Source: DASSKA01 sp035690905 (GTDB lineage: Bacteria > Actinomycetota > Actinomycetes > Propionibacteriales > Nocardioidaceae). Taken from it: DNA of 21,260 nucleotides. Both the position numbers and the translations under genes were made by a program. Shown piece after piece: positions 7,222 to 13,563 of this stretch (position 1 is its first letter; every line of letters starts with the position of its first letter). The notes under the pieces are model-generated. The model made no database searches. It had not been told where the DNA came from and was given only the letters and a program-made list of their open reading frames with translations. The stretch is from positions 1 to 21,260 of the forward strand of contig DASSKA010000029.1 of assembly GCA_035690905.1 (NCBI GenBank), read 5' to 3'.

Positions 7222-9122
7222 CGGCGGGCCTGGTTCACCTTCTCCGACGGCCCCGGCTGCCACGGGGCGATCCACGGGCCGGTTCCCTCCGAGCCGTCGA
7301 CGACGCCGGCCTCCAGCCAGGTGAGGTCCCCGTCGAGCACGCGGCCGGCCAGCCGCTGGTCGGCCGCATCGGTGTTGTCCCACAGCCCGTCGAAGAGCCG
7401 GTCCGCGCGCAGCCGTGCCTGGGCGCAGAATACGTCGGCGAGCTCGACGGCGGACTCGGCCTGCTCAGGCCGCTCGACGCGGAGCATCTCGGCGCGCGCA
7501 CAGCTGGCCGCCATCGCGAACAGCTCAGCGCCGATGTCGACGATCCGGCCGAGGAACACCTGCTGCCGCTCCAGCCCCGCCTGCCAGCGGCTCATCCCGT
7601 AGAACGTCTGGCGGGCCAGCTTCCGCGAGGCGCGCTCGACGTACCGAAGGTGCTTGGCGAGCCGGCCGAGCTCGGCGTACGACGTGGGGAGGTTCCCCTT
7701 GCCGGTGACCAGCTGCGGCAGCCACCTGGCGTAGAAGCCGCTCGCGGCGACCGCGGCCCGCGCCTTCGCGGACCGGTCCGCGCCCGCCACCGCGAGGTCC
7801 CCGGCCGCCTTGAGGTGCTCGTCGACTGCCTCGCGGGCGATCAGCAGCCGCATGATCTCCGTCGAGCCCTCGAAGATCCGGTTGATGCGCATGTCCCGCA
7901 GCACCTGCTCGGCGGGCACCGCGCGCTCGCCCCGGGCCGCCAGGGAGTCGGCCGTCTCGTAGCCACGGCCGCCGCGCACCTGGACCAGTTCGTCGGCCAC
8001 CCGCCACGCCATCTCGCTCGACCACAGCTTGGCCAGCGCCGCCTCGATGCGGATGTCCTTGGTGCCGGCGTCGGCGAGCCGGGCGGACAGCTCGAAGACG
8101 GCCTCCATCGCGAACGTGGTGGCCGCCATGAAGGAGATCTTCTCCGCGACCGCGGCGTGATCACCGACCCGGCGCCCCCACTGCACGCGCTCCGCGGCCC
8201 AGCCGCGGGCGATGCTCAGGCACCACTTCCCGGCGCCGGCGCACATCGCCGGGATGGACAGTCGCCCCGTGTTGAGGGTGGTCAGCGCGATCTTCAGGCC
8301 CTCGCCCTCGCGGCCGAGGCGGTTCTGCGCGGGCACCTTGACCTGGTGGAGGCGGGTGACGCCGTTCTCGATGCCCTTCAGGCCCATGAACGTGTTGCGG
8401 TTCTCCACGGTGATGCCGGGCGAGTCCGCCTCCACGACGAACGCGGTGATCCCGCCGCGCCCGTTCTCGTGGGCGGGCACCTTGGCCATCACCACCAGCA
8501 GCTCCGCGATCACCCCGTTGGTGGTCCACAGCTTGACGCCGTCGAGGAGGTAGCCGTCCTCGGTCGGTGTCGCCGTGGCACCGAGCCGCGCCGGGTCGGA
8601 ACCGACATCGGGCTCGGTGAGCAGGAACGCCGAGACCGCGCCCTCCGCGCAGCGCGGCAGGAACGCCCGCTTCTGCGCCTCGGTGCCGAACATCTTCACC
8701 GGCTCCGGGACTCCGATCGACTGGTGCGCGGACAGCAGCGCCCCGATGCTCGGGTGCACCGAGCCGGCCAGCATCAGCGCCCGGCCGTAGTAGTACATCG
8801 ACAGCCCGAGTCCGCCGTACTCGCGCGGGATCTTCATCCCGAACACGCCGAGGTCGGCGAAGCCCTTGACGTACTCGTCGGGGATCAGCGCCTCGCGCTC
8901 GATGCGCAGCCCGTCGAGAGTGCGGCAGTACTCCTCCAGCCGGGCCAAGAACTCCTCGCCGCGGGCGGTCTCCTCCGCCGGTGCCGTCGGGTGGGGATGG
9001 ATCAGCCCGAGGTCGAACCGGCCGAGGTAGAGCTCCTTGGCGAAGCTGGGGCGGCTCCATCCGGACTCCCGGGCCGCCTCGGCGACCTCTCGGGCCTGCT
9101 GCTCGGTGACCTCTGGGCTCAC
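7212..9122 (-). CDS. fadE: Acyl-CoA dehydrogenase, long VLCAD-like form
   Basis: A 636-aa flavoprotein that introduces the trans-2 double bond in acyl-CoA during beta-oxidation, passing electrons to electron-transfer flavoprotein. It has the N-terminal helical domain, the middle domain with FLLTEPDVGSDPA (166-178) and LWTTNG (198-203), and the C-terminal helical domain with VQVRGGRGYE (380-389). The catalytic base is expected at Glu418 in RIFEGSTEIMR. About 200 residues follow the catalytic domain, as in the very-long-chain and ACAD9-type enzymes, whereas short and medium forms stop near 390 aa. The start is GTG at 9122, preceded by AAGGGAG; the frame is open to 9203 but the added residues look non-coding. 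Chain-length preference cannot be read from the sequence. Confidence 0.93.
   Translation of the reverse strand: MSPEVTEQQAREVAEAARESGWSRPSFAKELYLGRFDLGLIHPHPTAPAEETARGEEFLARLEEYCRTLDGLRIEREALIPDEYVKGFADLGVFGMKIPREYGGLGLSMYYYGRALMLAGSVHPSIGALLSAHQSIGVPEPVKMFGTEAQKRAFLPRCAEGAVSAFLLTEPDVGSDPARLGATATPTEDGYLLDGVKLWTTNGVIAELLVVMAKVPAHENGRGGITAFVVEADSPGITVENRNTFMGLKGIENGVTRLHQVKVPAQNRLGREGEGLKIALTTLNTGRLSIPAMCAGAGKWCLSIARGWAAERVQWGRRVGDHAAVAEKISFMAATTFAMEAVFELSARLADAGTKDIRIEAALAKLWSSEMAWRVADELVQVRGGRGYETADSLAARGERAVPAEQVLRDMRINRIFEGSTEIMRLLIAREAVDEHLKAAGDLAVAGADRSAKARAAVAASGFYARWLPQLVTGKGNLPTSYAELGRLAKHLRYVERASRKLARQTFYGMSRWQAGLERQQVFLGRIVDIGAELFAMAASCARAEMLRVERPEQAESAVELADVFCAQARLRADRLFDGLWDNTDAADQRLAGRVLDGDLTWLEAGVVDGSEGTGPWIAPWQPGPSEKVNQARRYR
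7250..7268 (+). terminator. Possible terminator hairpin after the response regulator
   Basis: GCCCCG (7250-7255) and CGGGGC (7263-7268) form a 6-bp stem with a 7-nt loop, 28 nt after the stop of the response regulator. It lies inside the 3' end of the acyl-CoA dehydrogenase on the other strand, so codon use alone could have produced it. Confidence 0.25.
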
Positions 9123-9138
9123 GGCCTCTCCCTTCGAC

Positions 9139-9170
9139 AAGCTACTCCCCAGTGTTACTCCTAAGTAGTG
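9139..9170. promoter_or_regulatory. A/T-richer promoter/operator region of the acyl-CoA dehydrogenase
   Basis: This stretch is much less GC-rich than its surroundings and carries a repeated TACTCC (9143-9148 and 9156-9161), and outer arms CTACT (9142-9146) and AGTAG (9164-9168). It sits just upstream of the ribosome site of the minus-strand acyl-CoA dehydrogenase. It is the natural place for that gene's promoter and for a repressor site. I cannot fix a -10/-35 pair. Confidence 0.35.
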
Positions 9171-9205
9171 AGGTCCGGCAAGGGGTGGGCCCTCCGGACG
9201 CACTA

Positions 9206-9227
9206 CCCGAAACCGCCCATTCGGGCG
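9206..9227 (+). promoter_or_regulatory. Two overlapping inverted repeats upstream of the cupredoxin gene
   Basis: CCCGAA (9206-9211) pairs with TTCGGG (9220-9225), and alternatively CGCCC (9214-9218) pairs with GGGCG (9223-9227). The two hairpins share bases and cannot form together. They lie in the 254-bp region between divergent genes. They could be an operator or part of a leader RNA, depending on where transcription starts, which I cannot determine. Confidence 0.3.
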
Positions 9228-9310
9228 ATAGCGGCTCTGAACGCTTGGCTACGAGACTCCGGCTTGGTGCCCGCACCCGACACCCTCCGACCCGACGCTT
9301 GTGCGCTCCT

Positions 9311-9350
9311 CCCGTGGATCGGGTCGCCGATGGTGCACGCCTTCCACGGG
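9311..9350 (+). promoter_or_regulatory. Nested stem-loop in the leader of the cupredoxin gene
   Basis: CCCGTGGA (9311-9318) and TCCACGGG (9343-9350) form a perfect 8-bp stem. Inside it, TCGG (9319-9322) and CCGA (9327-9330) make a second short stem directly stacked on the first. The structure ends 13 nt before the Shine-Dalgarno AGGAGG (9364-9369), so it would be in the mRNA leader if transcription starts upstream of 9311. No known riboswitch class is recognised. Confidence 0.35.
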
Positions 9351-9376
9351 GGATCTACGAATCAGGAGGCTTCGAG

Positions 9377-10405
9377 GTGACTTTCCAGAATCTGGTTCCA
9401 CGTCCGCGCCGGCCGCGGCTGCGCACCGCCGTGGCCGCGCTCGCAGCGGCGGTGCTCCCGCTCGCCCTGGTCGGCACGGTGAGCTCCGCCTCGGGTGCGA
9501 CCGGCGACCCGGAGACCTTCACGGTGCTCGTCGGCAGCGAGTCGCCCAGCATGGCGACGGAGGGCATGTGGTTCCTGCCCAAGGACGTCTTCATCCATCC
9601 GGGTGACACGGTGACCTGGAAGGCGAACTCGTTCGAGATCCACACCGTCACCTTCCTCGGTGCCAAGGACCCGTCGACGGTGATGCCGTTCAACCCCGGC
9701 AACCCCGACGACGTGACCCGCGAGGGCGGGGACACCTACGACGGGACGTCGTACTACAACTCCGGCCTGCTGACCACCGTCCCGGACGGTGGGGACGCCG
9801 GCCCGCTGGTCCCGGGGACGAAGCTGTACCCGGACTACTCGCTCACCTTCCCCGACGCCGGGGACTTCGGCTACCTGTGCGTGGTGCACGGCATGGCGAT
9901 GCAGGGCACCGTGCACGTGCTGCCCGCCGACGTGACGCTGCCGTTCACGCAGGCCGACTACGACGCGCAGGCGGCCTACCAGGCCGACTACCTTCGCCTC
10001 GACGGCCAGCAGATGCTGCGCGAGTTCCGCCAGCAGGCCGACCGGCACCACGTGATCGTCGGCGGGGACGACGGTCTGGTGGCCTCGATGCGGTTCATCC
10101 ACCACCGGGTGCGGATCCACCGTGGCGAGACGGTGACGTTCACCAACCCGGTGATCAACGGCAACGCGGGCATGGGCGAGCCGCACACCGTCACGTTCGG
10201 CGACGAGAAGCTGGGCTCGGACCTGATGTCCAGCTACGGCCACCCCTGGCACTTCCACGGTGGCGCGCTGAGCTCCGGGCAGCTGCTGCCCGGCGACTCG
10301 TTCACGGTGAAGTTCCGCAAGCCGGGCACCTATCACTACATCTGCGTGCTGCACGACGGCATGGGCATGGCCGGCACGGTGGTCGTGCTGCCCTGGCACA
10401 ACTGA
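9377..10405 (+). CDS. Exported protein with two cupredoxin (plastocyanin-like) domains
   Basis: A 342-aa secreted or cell-surface blue-copper-type protein. Residues 1-42 form a signal peptide: an Arg-rich start, a hydrophobic core (18-35) and small residues at the likely cleavage site near SASGAT. Domain 1 (about 45-183) has His89 in EIHTVTF, then Cys168 and His171 in YLCVVHGMAM, with Met173 or Met175 as the axial ligand. Domain 2 (about 225-340) has His270 in EPHTVTF, then Cys323, His326 and Met331 in YICVLHDGMGM. Both sets have the H...C-x2-H...M pattern of type 1 copper. A helical linker (about 191-222) separates them. The GTG start has AGGAGG at ideal spacing; the open frame upstream to 9152 lacks a signal-like start. 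It is likely an electron carrier or copper-binding surface protein; the partner is unknown. Confidence 0.85.
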   Translation: MTFQNLVPRPRRPRLRTAVAALAAAVLPLALVGTVSSASGATGDPETFTVLVGSESPSMATEGMWFLPKDVFIHPGDTVTWKANSFEIHTVTFLGAKDPSTVMPFNPGNPDDVTREGGDTYDGTSYYNSGLLTTVPDGGDAGPLVPGTKLYPDYSLTFPDAGDFGYLCVVHGMAMQGTVHVLPADVTLPFTQADYDAQAAYQADYLRLDGQQMLREFRQQADRHHVIVGGDDGLVASMRFIHHRVRIHRGETVTFTNPVINGNAGMGEPHTVTFGDEKLGSDLMSSYGHPWHFHGGALSSGQLLPGDSFTVKFRKPGTYHYICVLHDGMGMAGTVVVLPWHN

Positions 10406-10440
10406 CGCCGGGGGACGCGAGGACGCCATCCCGGGCCGGA

Positions 10441-10465
10441 CAGCGCTGATCCTGCTCAGCGGCTG
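10441..10465. terminator. Hairpin downstream of the cupredoxin gene, likely terminator
   Basis: CAGCGCTGA (10441-10449) pairs with TCAGCGGCTG (10456-10465) around a 6-nt loop, giving nine base pairs with one bulged G. It begins 36 nt after the cupredoxin stop and could also end transcription coming from the minus-strand operon on the right. There is no T-tract. Confidence 0.45.
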
Positions 10466-10602
10466 CCCGCGCCCGGCTGGCGCCCCGCGAGCCGTTCGCG
10501 CTGCGGCTGCACGGTGTAGCGCGGGTCCTGCGACGACACCAGACCCGCGCTGAAGCTACCGAAGCGGGTGGCCGGACCGGTCAGTGCCGTGCGGACCCTC
10601 GC
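10456..10602 (-). pseudogene. Coding-like 48-codon remnant without a clear start
   Basis: Directly after the TGA of the YaaH-like gene the same minus-strand frame stays open for 48 codons to a TGA at 10456-10458. About 43 of 48 codons end in G or C, clearly more than the other two codon positions, which is the signature of real genes in this window. The peptide contains RFGSFSAG and SSQDPRYTVQPQRERLAG, which read like a natural protein C-terminus. There is no ATG and no start with a ribosome site; a GTG near the middle would give only 27 aa. It may be the 3' remnant of a deleted gene, a readthrough extension of the transporter, or chance. I do not recognise the family. Confidence 0.3.
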
Positions 10603-11271
10603 TCAGAGCCGGCGGCGAACCCCGGGTTCACCGTTCTCGGTGACGTCCCGGATGCGGCCCACCGGCAGGACCGGCCTGTGGCGGGCTCCCTCGAGCTCGT
10701 AGGCGAAAGCCGCGTAGAGGGCGGCTGCCCCCAGCGCCAGACCCACCGCTCCGGCCGCGACCCGCCACCCGGAGGCGGACGTCAGCTCGTAGACACCGGT
10801 CACCGCGAAGCGCGCGGCGGCCAGGCCGATCACCCCCGCGGCCACGAACTTGCCTCCCGATGAGAACGCGGGCACGAGCAGGGCCGCGGCCGCCGCAAGA
10901 AGGCCGACGCCGAGCCCGGGGCTCGTGGACCCCGGGGGGCTGAGCAGCGTCGAGATCCCGATCAGCGCCCACGTGCCGGCGAGGAAGGCCATCCCGCTCC
11001 CGGCTATGGGATCGCGGGCCCAGTAGCCGAACACGCTCGCGAGGAGCTGCAGGGGAGCAGCGACGAGAAGCGCCATCCAGGCGGCCGTCTGGCTTTGGCT
11101 GACCGGAATCCACTGGAGCTGCACCACGGCGAGGATGGACGTGGTGGCGGACAGCGCCATGAACCCGAGCGGCAGCGGGGTGCCGATGGGTCGCAAGAAG
11201 ACCCTTGGGCGAGCGTCGAGTGAGGTGACCTCGCGGGAGCTGTGGGTGCCGGTCTCTGCAGCGGCTGTCAC
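10603..11271 (-). CDS. GPR1/FUN34/YaaH (SatP)-like membrane protein, probable acetate-type transporter
   Basis: A 222-aa protein with six probable membrane helices (about 35-55, 64-83, 92-111, 119-137, 141-162, 170-190). Before the first helix it has IGTPLPLGFMAL (29-40), matching the NPxPLGL-type signature of GPR1/FUN34/YaaH proteins, with Thr in place of Asn. Family members move acetate or succinate across the inner membrane, often as oligomeric channels. The family call rests on this block, helix number and length. The GTG start overlaps the stop of the small membrane protein gene by 4 nt (GTGA), with AGAAGGG upstream, so the two are probably translationally coupled. The unmatched first Asn means that substrate should be left open. 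Confidence 0.65.
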   Translation of the reverse strand: MTAAAETGTHSSREVTSLDARPRVFLRPIGTPLPLGFMALSATTSILAVVQLQWIPVSQSQTAAWMALLVAAPLQLLASVFGYWARDPIAGSGMAFLAGTWALIGISTLLSPPGSTSPGLGVGLLAAAAALLVPAFSSGGKFVAAGVIGLAAARFAVTGVYELTSASGWRVAAGAVGLALGAAALYAAFAYELEGARHRPVLPVGRIRDVTENGEPGVRRRL

Positions 11272-11648
11272 GTAACGCCCTTCTGCTCGTCTGCGAACAC
11301 GACGCGCCCCGGATCGAACTCCGGCCCCTCGAGGCTGGTGTGGCTCGCCGAGGCGATCAGCTGCCTGATCTTGGGCCGCTCACGGTCGCGGCCAGCCGGC
11401 GTGTTGACCACGAGGACGACCTGTCCGTCCTTGGTGTCCGCCGACGACTCGTAGCCGGCCTGCTTCATCGCAGCCACCAGAACCACGGGGTCCTGACCGT
11501 GCGGCACGGGGTAGTACAGCGACTCGACTCGTGGATCGTCGGCCGTGTCCGCGCTCTTGGACACCTTCGCCGTAGCACGCGTGATCACGACGAACCCGAC
11601 GATGGCCAGGATGATGATCCCGACCAAGATCGCGCCCGAAATTGCCAT
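11268..11648 (-). CDS. Small single-pass membrane protein, conserved hypothetical
   Basis: A 126-aa protein with one hydrophobic helix at residues 5-23 and a soluble domain of about 100 residues. The soluble part looks like a compact alpha/beta fold: DPVVLVAAMKQAGYES, then DGQVVLVVNTPAG, then an acidic tail. I do not recognise a named family. The ATG at 11648 has AGGAGGC about 8 nt upstream; this ribosome site is half of a predicted hairpin (see separate entry). The gene's end overlaps the start of the YaaH-like transporter by 4 nt, so it may be an accessory subunit or regulator of that transporter (inference from coupling only). It lies 79 nt after the DinB-type gene on the same strand. Confidence 0.7.
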   Translation of the reverse strand: MAISGAILVGIIILAIVGFVVITRATAKVSKSADTADDPRVESLYYPVPHGQDPVVLVAAMKQAGYESSADTKDGQVVLVVNTPAGRDRERPKIRQLIASASHTSLEGPEFDPGRVVFADEQKGVT

Positions 11649-11655
11649 CTGGCTC

Positions 11656-11680
11656 GCCTCCTGCGTTTTCGCCCGGAGGC
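11656..11680 (-). promoter_or_regulatory. Hairpin that would mask the ribosome site of the small membrane protein gene
   Basis: In the minus-strand RNA, GCCUCC (11680-11675) can pair perfectly with GGAGGC (11661-11656). Inside, GCG and CGC close an AAAA tetraloop (11669-11666). GGAGGC is the Shine-Dalgarno of the gene starting at 11648. Folding would hide it and limit translation of that gene and of the coupled transporter. Confidence 0.45.
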
Positions 11681-11681
11681 C

Positions 11682-11697
11682 GCATGGTGCCCCATGC
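11682..11697 (-). terminator. Hairpin after the DinB-type gene, possible terminator or attenuator
   Basis: GCATGG and CCATGC form a perfect 6-bp stem around a 4-nt loop. It lies 31 nt downstream of the DinB-type stop and directly upstream of the ribosome-masking hairpin. It could end transcription or act with the next hairpin as an attenuator. Confidence 0.35.
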
Positions 11698-11727
11698 CGA
11701 CGCCCGGCAAACCCAGGCGCTGCCTCG

Positions 11728-12234
11728 TCAGGCCGGCAACAGCCCTCGCACGAAGGCCGCCTGCCCGACGTGCCGCGCGTCGTCGTCGAGGACGCTGACC
11801 AGCCGCACCGCAAGCGTGACCGGCGGGTCCCAGCGTTCGTCGACGACGCGGTCGAGGTCGGCGTCGCGCAGGCCACGCAGGTAGCCGACCGTGCGCTCGT
11901 GCACCGCGTCGTGGTAGCCGGCCAGCAAGTCGGCCCCGACCCGCACCCGGCCCACCTCCTCCTGGCTGTGCCCGTAGCCGGTCGCGGCCTCGTCGAAGGG
12001 CAGGCCGAAGCGCGCGGACCAGCCGTCCTCGGCCCAGGCCTGCTTGGTGCCGGACACCTCCGCGACGTGGTCGTCCTGGACCCGGGTGAGGTGCCACACC
12101 AGCCAGGCGATGGAGTTGCCCCCGCCCTCGGCCCGGAACGTCAGCTGGTCCTCGTCCAGGCTGTCCACGACCGCGTGCACGCTCTCGCGGATCCGGCCGA
12201 AGCCGTCGATGAGAAGGTCCGATGTGCTCGCCAT
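11728..12234 (-). CDS. DinB-superfamily protein, DUF664/mycothiol-transferase type
   Basis: A 168-aa four-helix-bundle protein. NSIAWLVWHLTRVQDDH (40-56) with His48 and DDARHVGQAAFVRGLL (151-166) with His155 are the characteristic blocks of the DUF664 branch of the DinB superfamily; a third metal ligand would come from the middle region, for example His108 or His112. Relatives in actinobacteria bind a divalent metal and several act as thiol (mycothiol) transferases or isomerases, so detoxification or thiol conjugation is a reasonable but unproven role. The ATG at 12234 has no ribosome site but has a good promoter ending 6 nt before it. It follows the FabG-like gene by 61 nt on the same strand yet probably has its own promoter. 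Confidence 0.8.
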   Translation of the reverse strand: MASTSDLLIDGFGRIRESVHAVVDSLDEDQLTFRAEGGGNSIAWLVWHLTRVQDDHVAEVSGTKQAWAEDGWSARFGLPFDEAATGYGHSQEEVGRVRVGADLLAGYHDAVHERTVGYLRGLRDADLDRVVDERWDPPVTLAVRLVSVLDDDARHVGQAAFVRGLLPA

Positions 12235-12240
12235 CCGCTC

Positions 12241-12269
12241 AGGCTAGGCCCGGCACTGCGTCGCCACAA
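12241..12269 (-). promoter_or_regulatory. Promoter of the DinB-type gene, leaderless architecture
   Basis: On the minus strand TTGTGG (12269-12264), a 17-nt spacer and TAGCCT (12246-12241) are followed by exactly 6 nt and the ATG at 12234. Transcription would begin at or next to the A of the start codon. This is the best -35/-10 pair in the window. Confidence 0.6.
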
Positions 12270-12295
12270 CGCCAGACGGCGATGTGCCGGGTTGG

Positions 12296-13060
12296 TCATG
12301 CCTTGGGGCCGCCCGCGACGTAGAGCACCTGACCGGAGACGAATCCGGCGCGCGGGGAGCAGAAGAAGGAGACCGCGTCCGCGACGTCCTCAGGCTGACC
12401 CGCCCGGTTCACCGGGATGTTCGCGACCCGGTTGGCGCTGAACTCTTCGAAGGACTGGCCGACCCGCTCGGCGGTGGCTCTGGTCATGTCGGTAACGATG
12501 AAGCCCGGGGCGACGGCGTTGCAGGTCACCCCGAACTTGCCGAGCTCCTGGGCGACGGTCTTGGTGAAGCCCTGCAGGCCGGCCTTCGCGGCGGCGTAGT
12601 TCGCCTGCCCGCGGTTGCCCAGAGCTGACGTGGACGAGAGGTTCACGACGCGCCCGTAGCGCGCCTCGATCATGTGCTTCTGGGTGGCGCGGGTCATCAG
12701 GAAGGTGCCGCGAAGGTGGACCGACATCACGGTGTCCCAGTCGGCCGCTGACATCTTGAACAGCAGGTTGTCGCGGAGCACTCCGGCGTTGTTGACCAGC
12801 ACCGTGGGAGCGCGCAGCTCGCCGGCCACGTCGGCAACGACCTGCTCGACGGCGTCCTCGTCGGCAACGTCAACGGCGAAGCCGACCGCTCGTCCGCCGG
12901 CCTCCTCGATCGCCTTGGCCGTCCGCTCGGCGGTGGGCGCGTCGATGTCCAGGCAGGCGACGGCCAGGCCGTCCGCTGCGAGCCGGGTGGCGATCGCGGC
13001 GCCGATGCCGCGGCCGGCCCCGGTGACGATGGCGGTGCGTGCGTCGAAGGTGTCGGTCAT
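12296..13060 (-). CDS. fabG: FabG-like 3-oxoacyl reductase (short-chain dehydrogenase)
   Basis: A 254-aa classical SDR that interconverts 3-oxoacyl and 3-hydroxyacyl thioesters (ACP or CoA) with NAD(P)H. It has the cofactor motif TGAGRGIG (13-20), NNAG (90-93) and the catalytic Ser142/Ser143, Tyr155 and Lys159 in LSSTSALGNRGQANYAAAKAG-type context. The position of the usual catalytic Asn on helix 4 (VNLRG in FabG) is His115 in VHLRGTF. Asp38 after the second strand (CLDID) suggests NAD(H) rather than NADP(H). The ATG at 13060 has only a weak AAAGA upstream. It is divergent from a thioesterase with a TetR-type palindrome between them. A beta-oxidation-direction role with CoA substrates is as likely as fatty-acid synthesis. 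Confidence 0.85.
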   Translation of the reverse strand: MTDTFDARTAIVTGAGRGIGAAIATRLAADGLAVACLDIDAPTAERTAKAIEEAGGRAVGFAVDVADEDAVEQVVADVAGELRAPTVLVNNAGVLRDNLLFKMSAADWDTVMSVHLRGTFLMTRATQKHMIEARYGRVVNLSSTSALGNRGQANYAAAKAGLQGFTKTVAQELGKFGVTCNAVAPGFIVTDMTRATAERVGQSFEEFSANRVANIPVNRAGQPEDVADAVSFFCSPRAGFVSGQVLYVAGGPKA

Positions 13061-13071
13061 GCGGTCTTTCT

Positions 13072-13085
13072 ACCAACCGGTGGGT
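13072..13085. promoter_or_regulatory. TetR-type palindromic operator between fabG and the thioesterase
   Basis: ACCAACCGGTGGGT is a 14-bp palindrome with six of seven base pairs matched (ACCnACC-GGTnGGT). It lies 12 bp upstream of the fabG start and 46 bp upstream of the thioesterase start, so one repressor could control both. Its shape is that of a TetR-family operator; no such regulator gene is in the window. Confidence 0.5.
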
Positions 13086-13131
13086 CGAGGGGGATCGCCG
13101 CGGTGGGGCCCGAGTGCGAAATACTGACCCG

Positions 13132-13563
13132 GTGACGAACGGCGACGTACCTGCCCCGAGCTTCCTCGACGACCCGACCGCCCTGGCCGGCCCCTTCGTG
13201 GAGTATCTCGGACTGGAGCTGACGGAGGTGACCGGCGACCGGGTGGCGGCCACCTGGAAGGCCCAGCCCCGGCTGCACCAGCCCTACGGCATCGTGCACG
13301 GTGGGGTGTACTGCTCGGTCGTGGAGACGCTGGCCTCCATCGGCGCCGCGGTGTGGCTCGGGGAACGCGGCAAGGTGGTCGGGGTCAACAACAACACCGA
13401 CTTCTTCCGGGCGGTCTCGGAAGGGCTGCTCAGCTCCGTTGCGCGCCCGCTGCACCGGGGCCGGTCGCAGCAGGTCTGGCTGGTCGAGACGGAGGACGAG
13501 CAGGGCCGCCTGGTCGCCCGGGGCCAGGTCCGGCTGCAAAACCTCGGGAGCGCGACTCAGTAG
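13132..13563 (+). CDS. PaaI-type hotdog-fold acyl-CoA thioesterase
   Basis: A 143-aa single hotdog-domain protein that hydrolyses acyl-CoA or aryl-CoA thioesters. PYGIVHGGVYCSVVETLASI (51-70) is the family core: His56-Gly57-Gly58 contacts the thioester and Glu65 is the probable catalytic acid. NNNTDFFRA (86-94) and LVARGQVRLQN (127-137) match the later strands of the PaaI/MenI-like group. The GTG at 13132 has no ribosome site; an AATACT hexamer ends 6 nt before it, so it may be leaderless. Shared control with fabG through the palindrome suggests acyl-CoA metabolism. It converges on the MFS gene with a 7-nt overlap of coding ends. The natural substrate is not predictable. Confidence 0.85.
   Translation: MTNGDVPAPSFLDDPTALAGPFVEYLGLELTEVTGDRVAATWKAQPRLHQPYGIVHGGVYCSVVETLASIGAAVWLGERGKVVGVNNNTDFFRAVSEGLLSSVARPLHRGRSQQVWLVETEDEQGRLVARGQVRLQNLGSATQ

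Noticed and set aside
7650..9164. 504-codon plus-strand open frame opposite the acyl-CoA dehydrogenase
   Set aside because: It is a frame shadow of a strongly supported gene, with no recognisable domain.
9152..9376. N-terminal extension of the cupredoxin protein
   Set aside because: The open frame upstream of 9377 has no hydrophobic or signal-like content; the GTG at 9377 has AGGAGG and begins a proper signal peptide.
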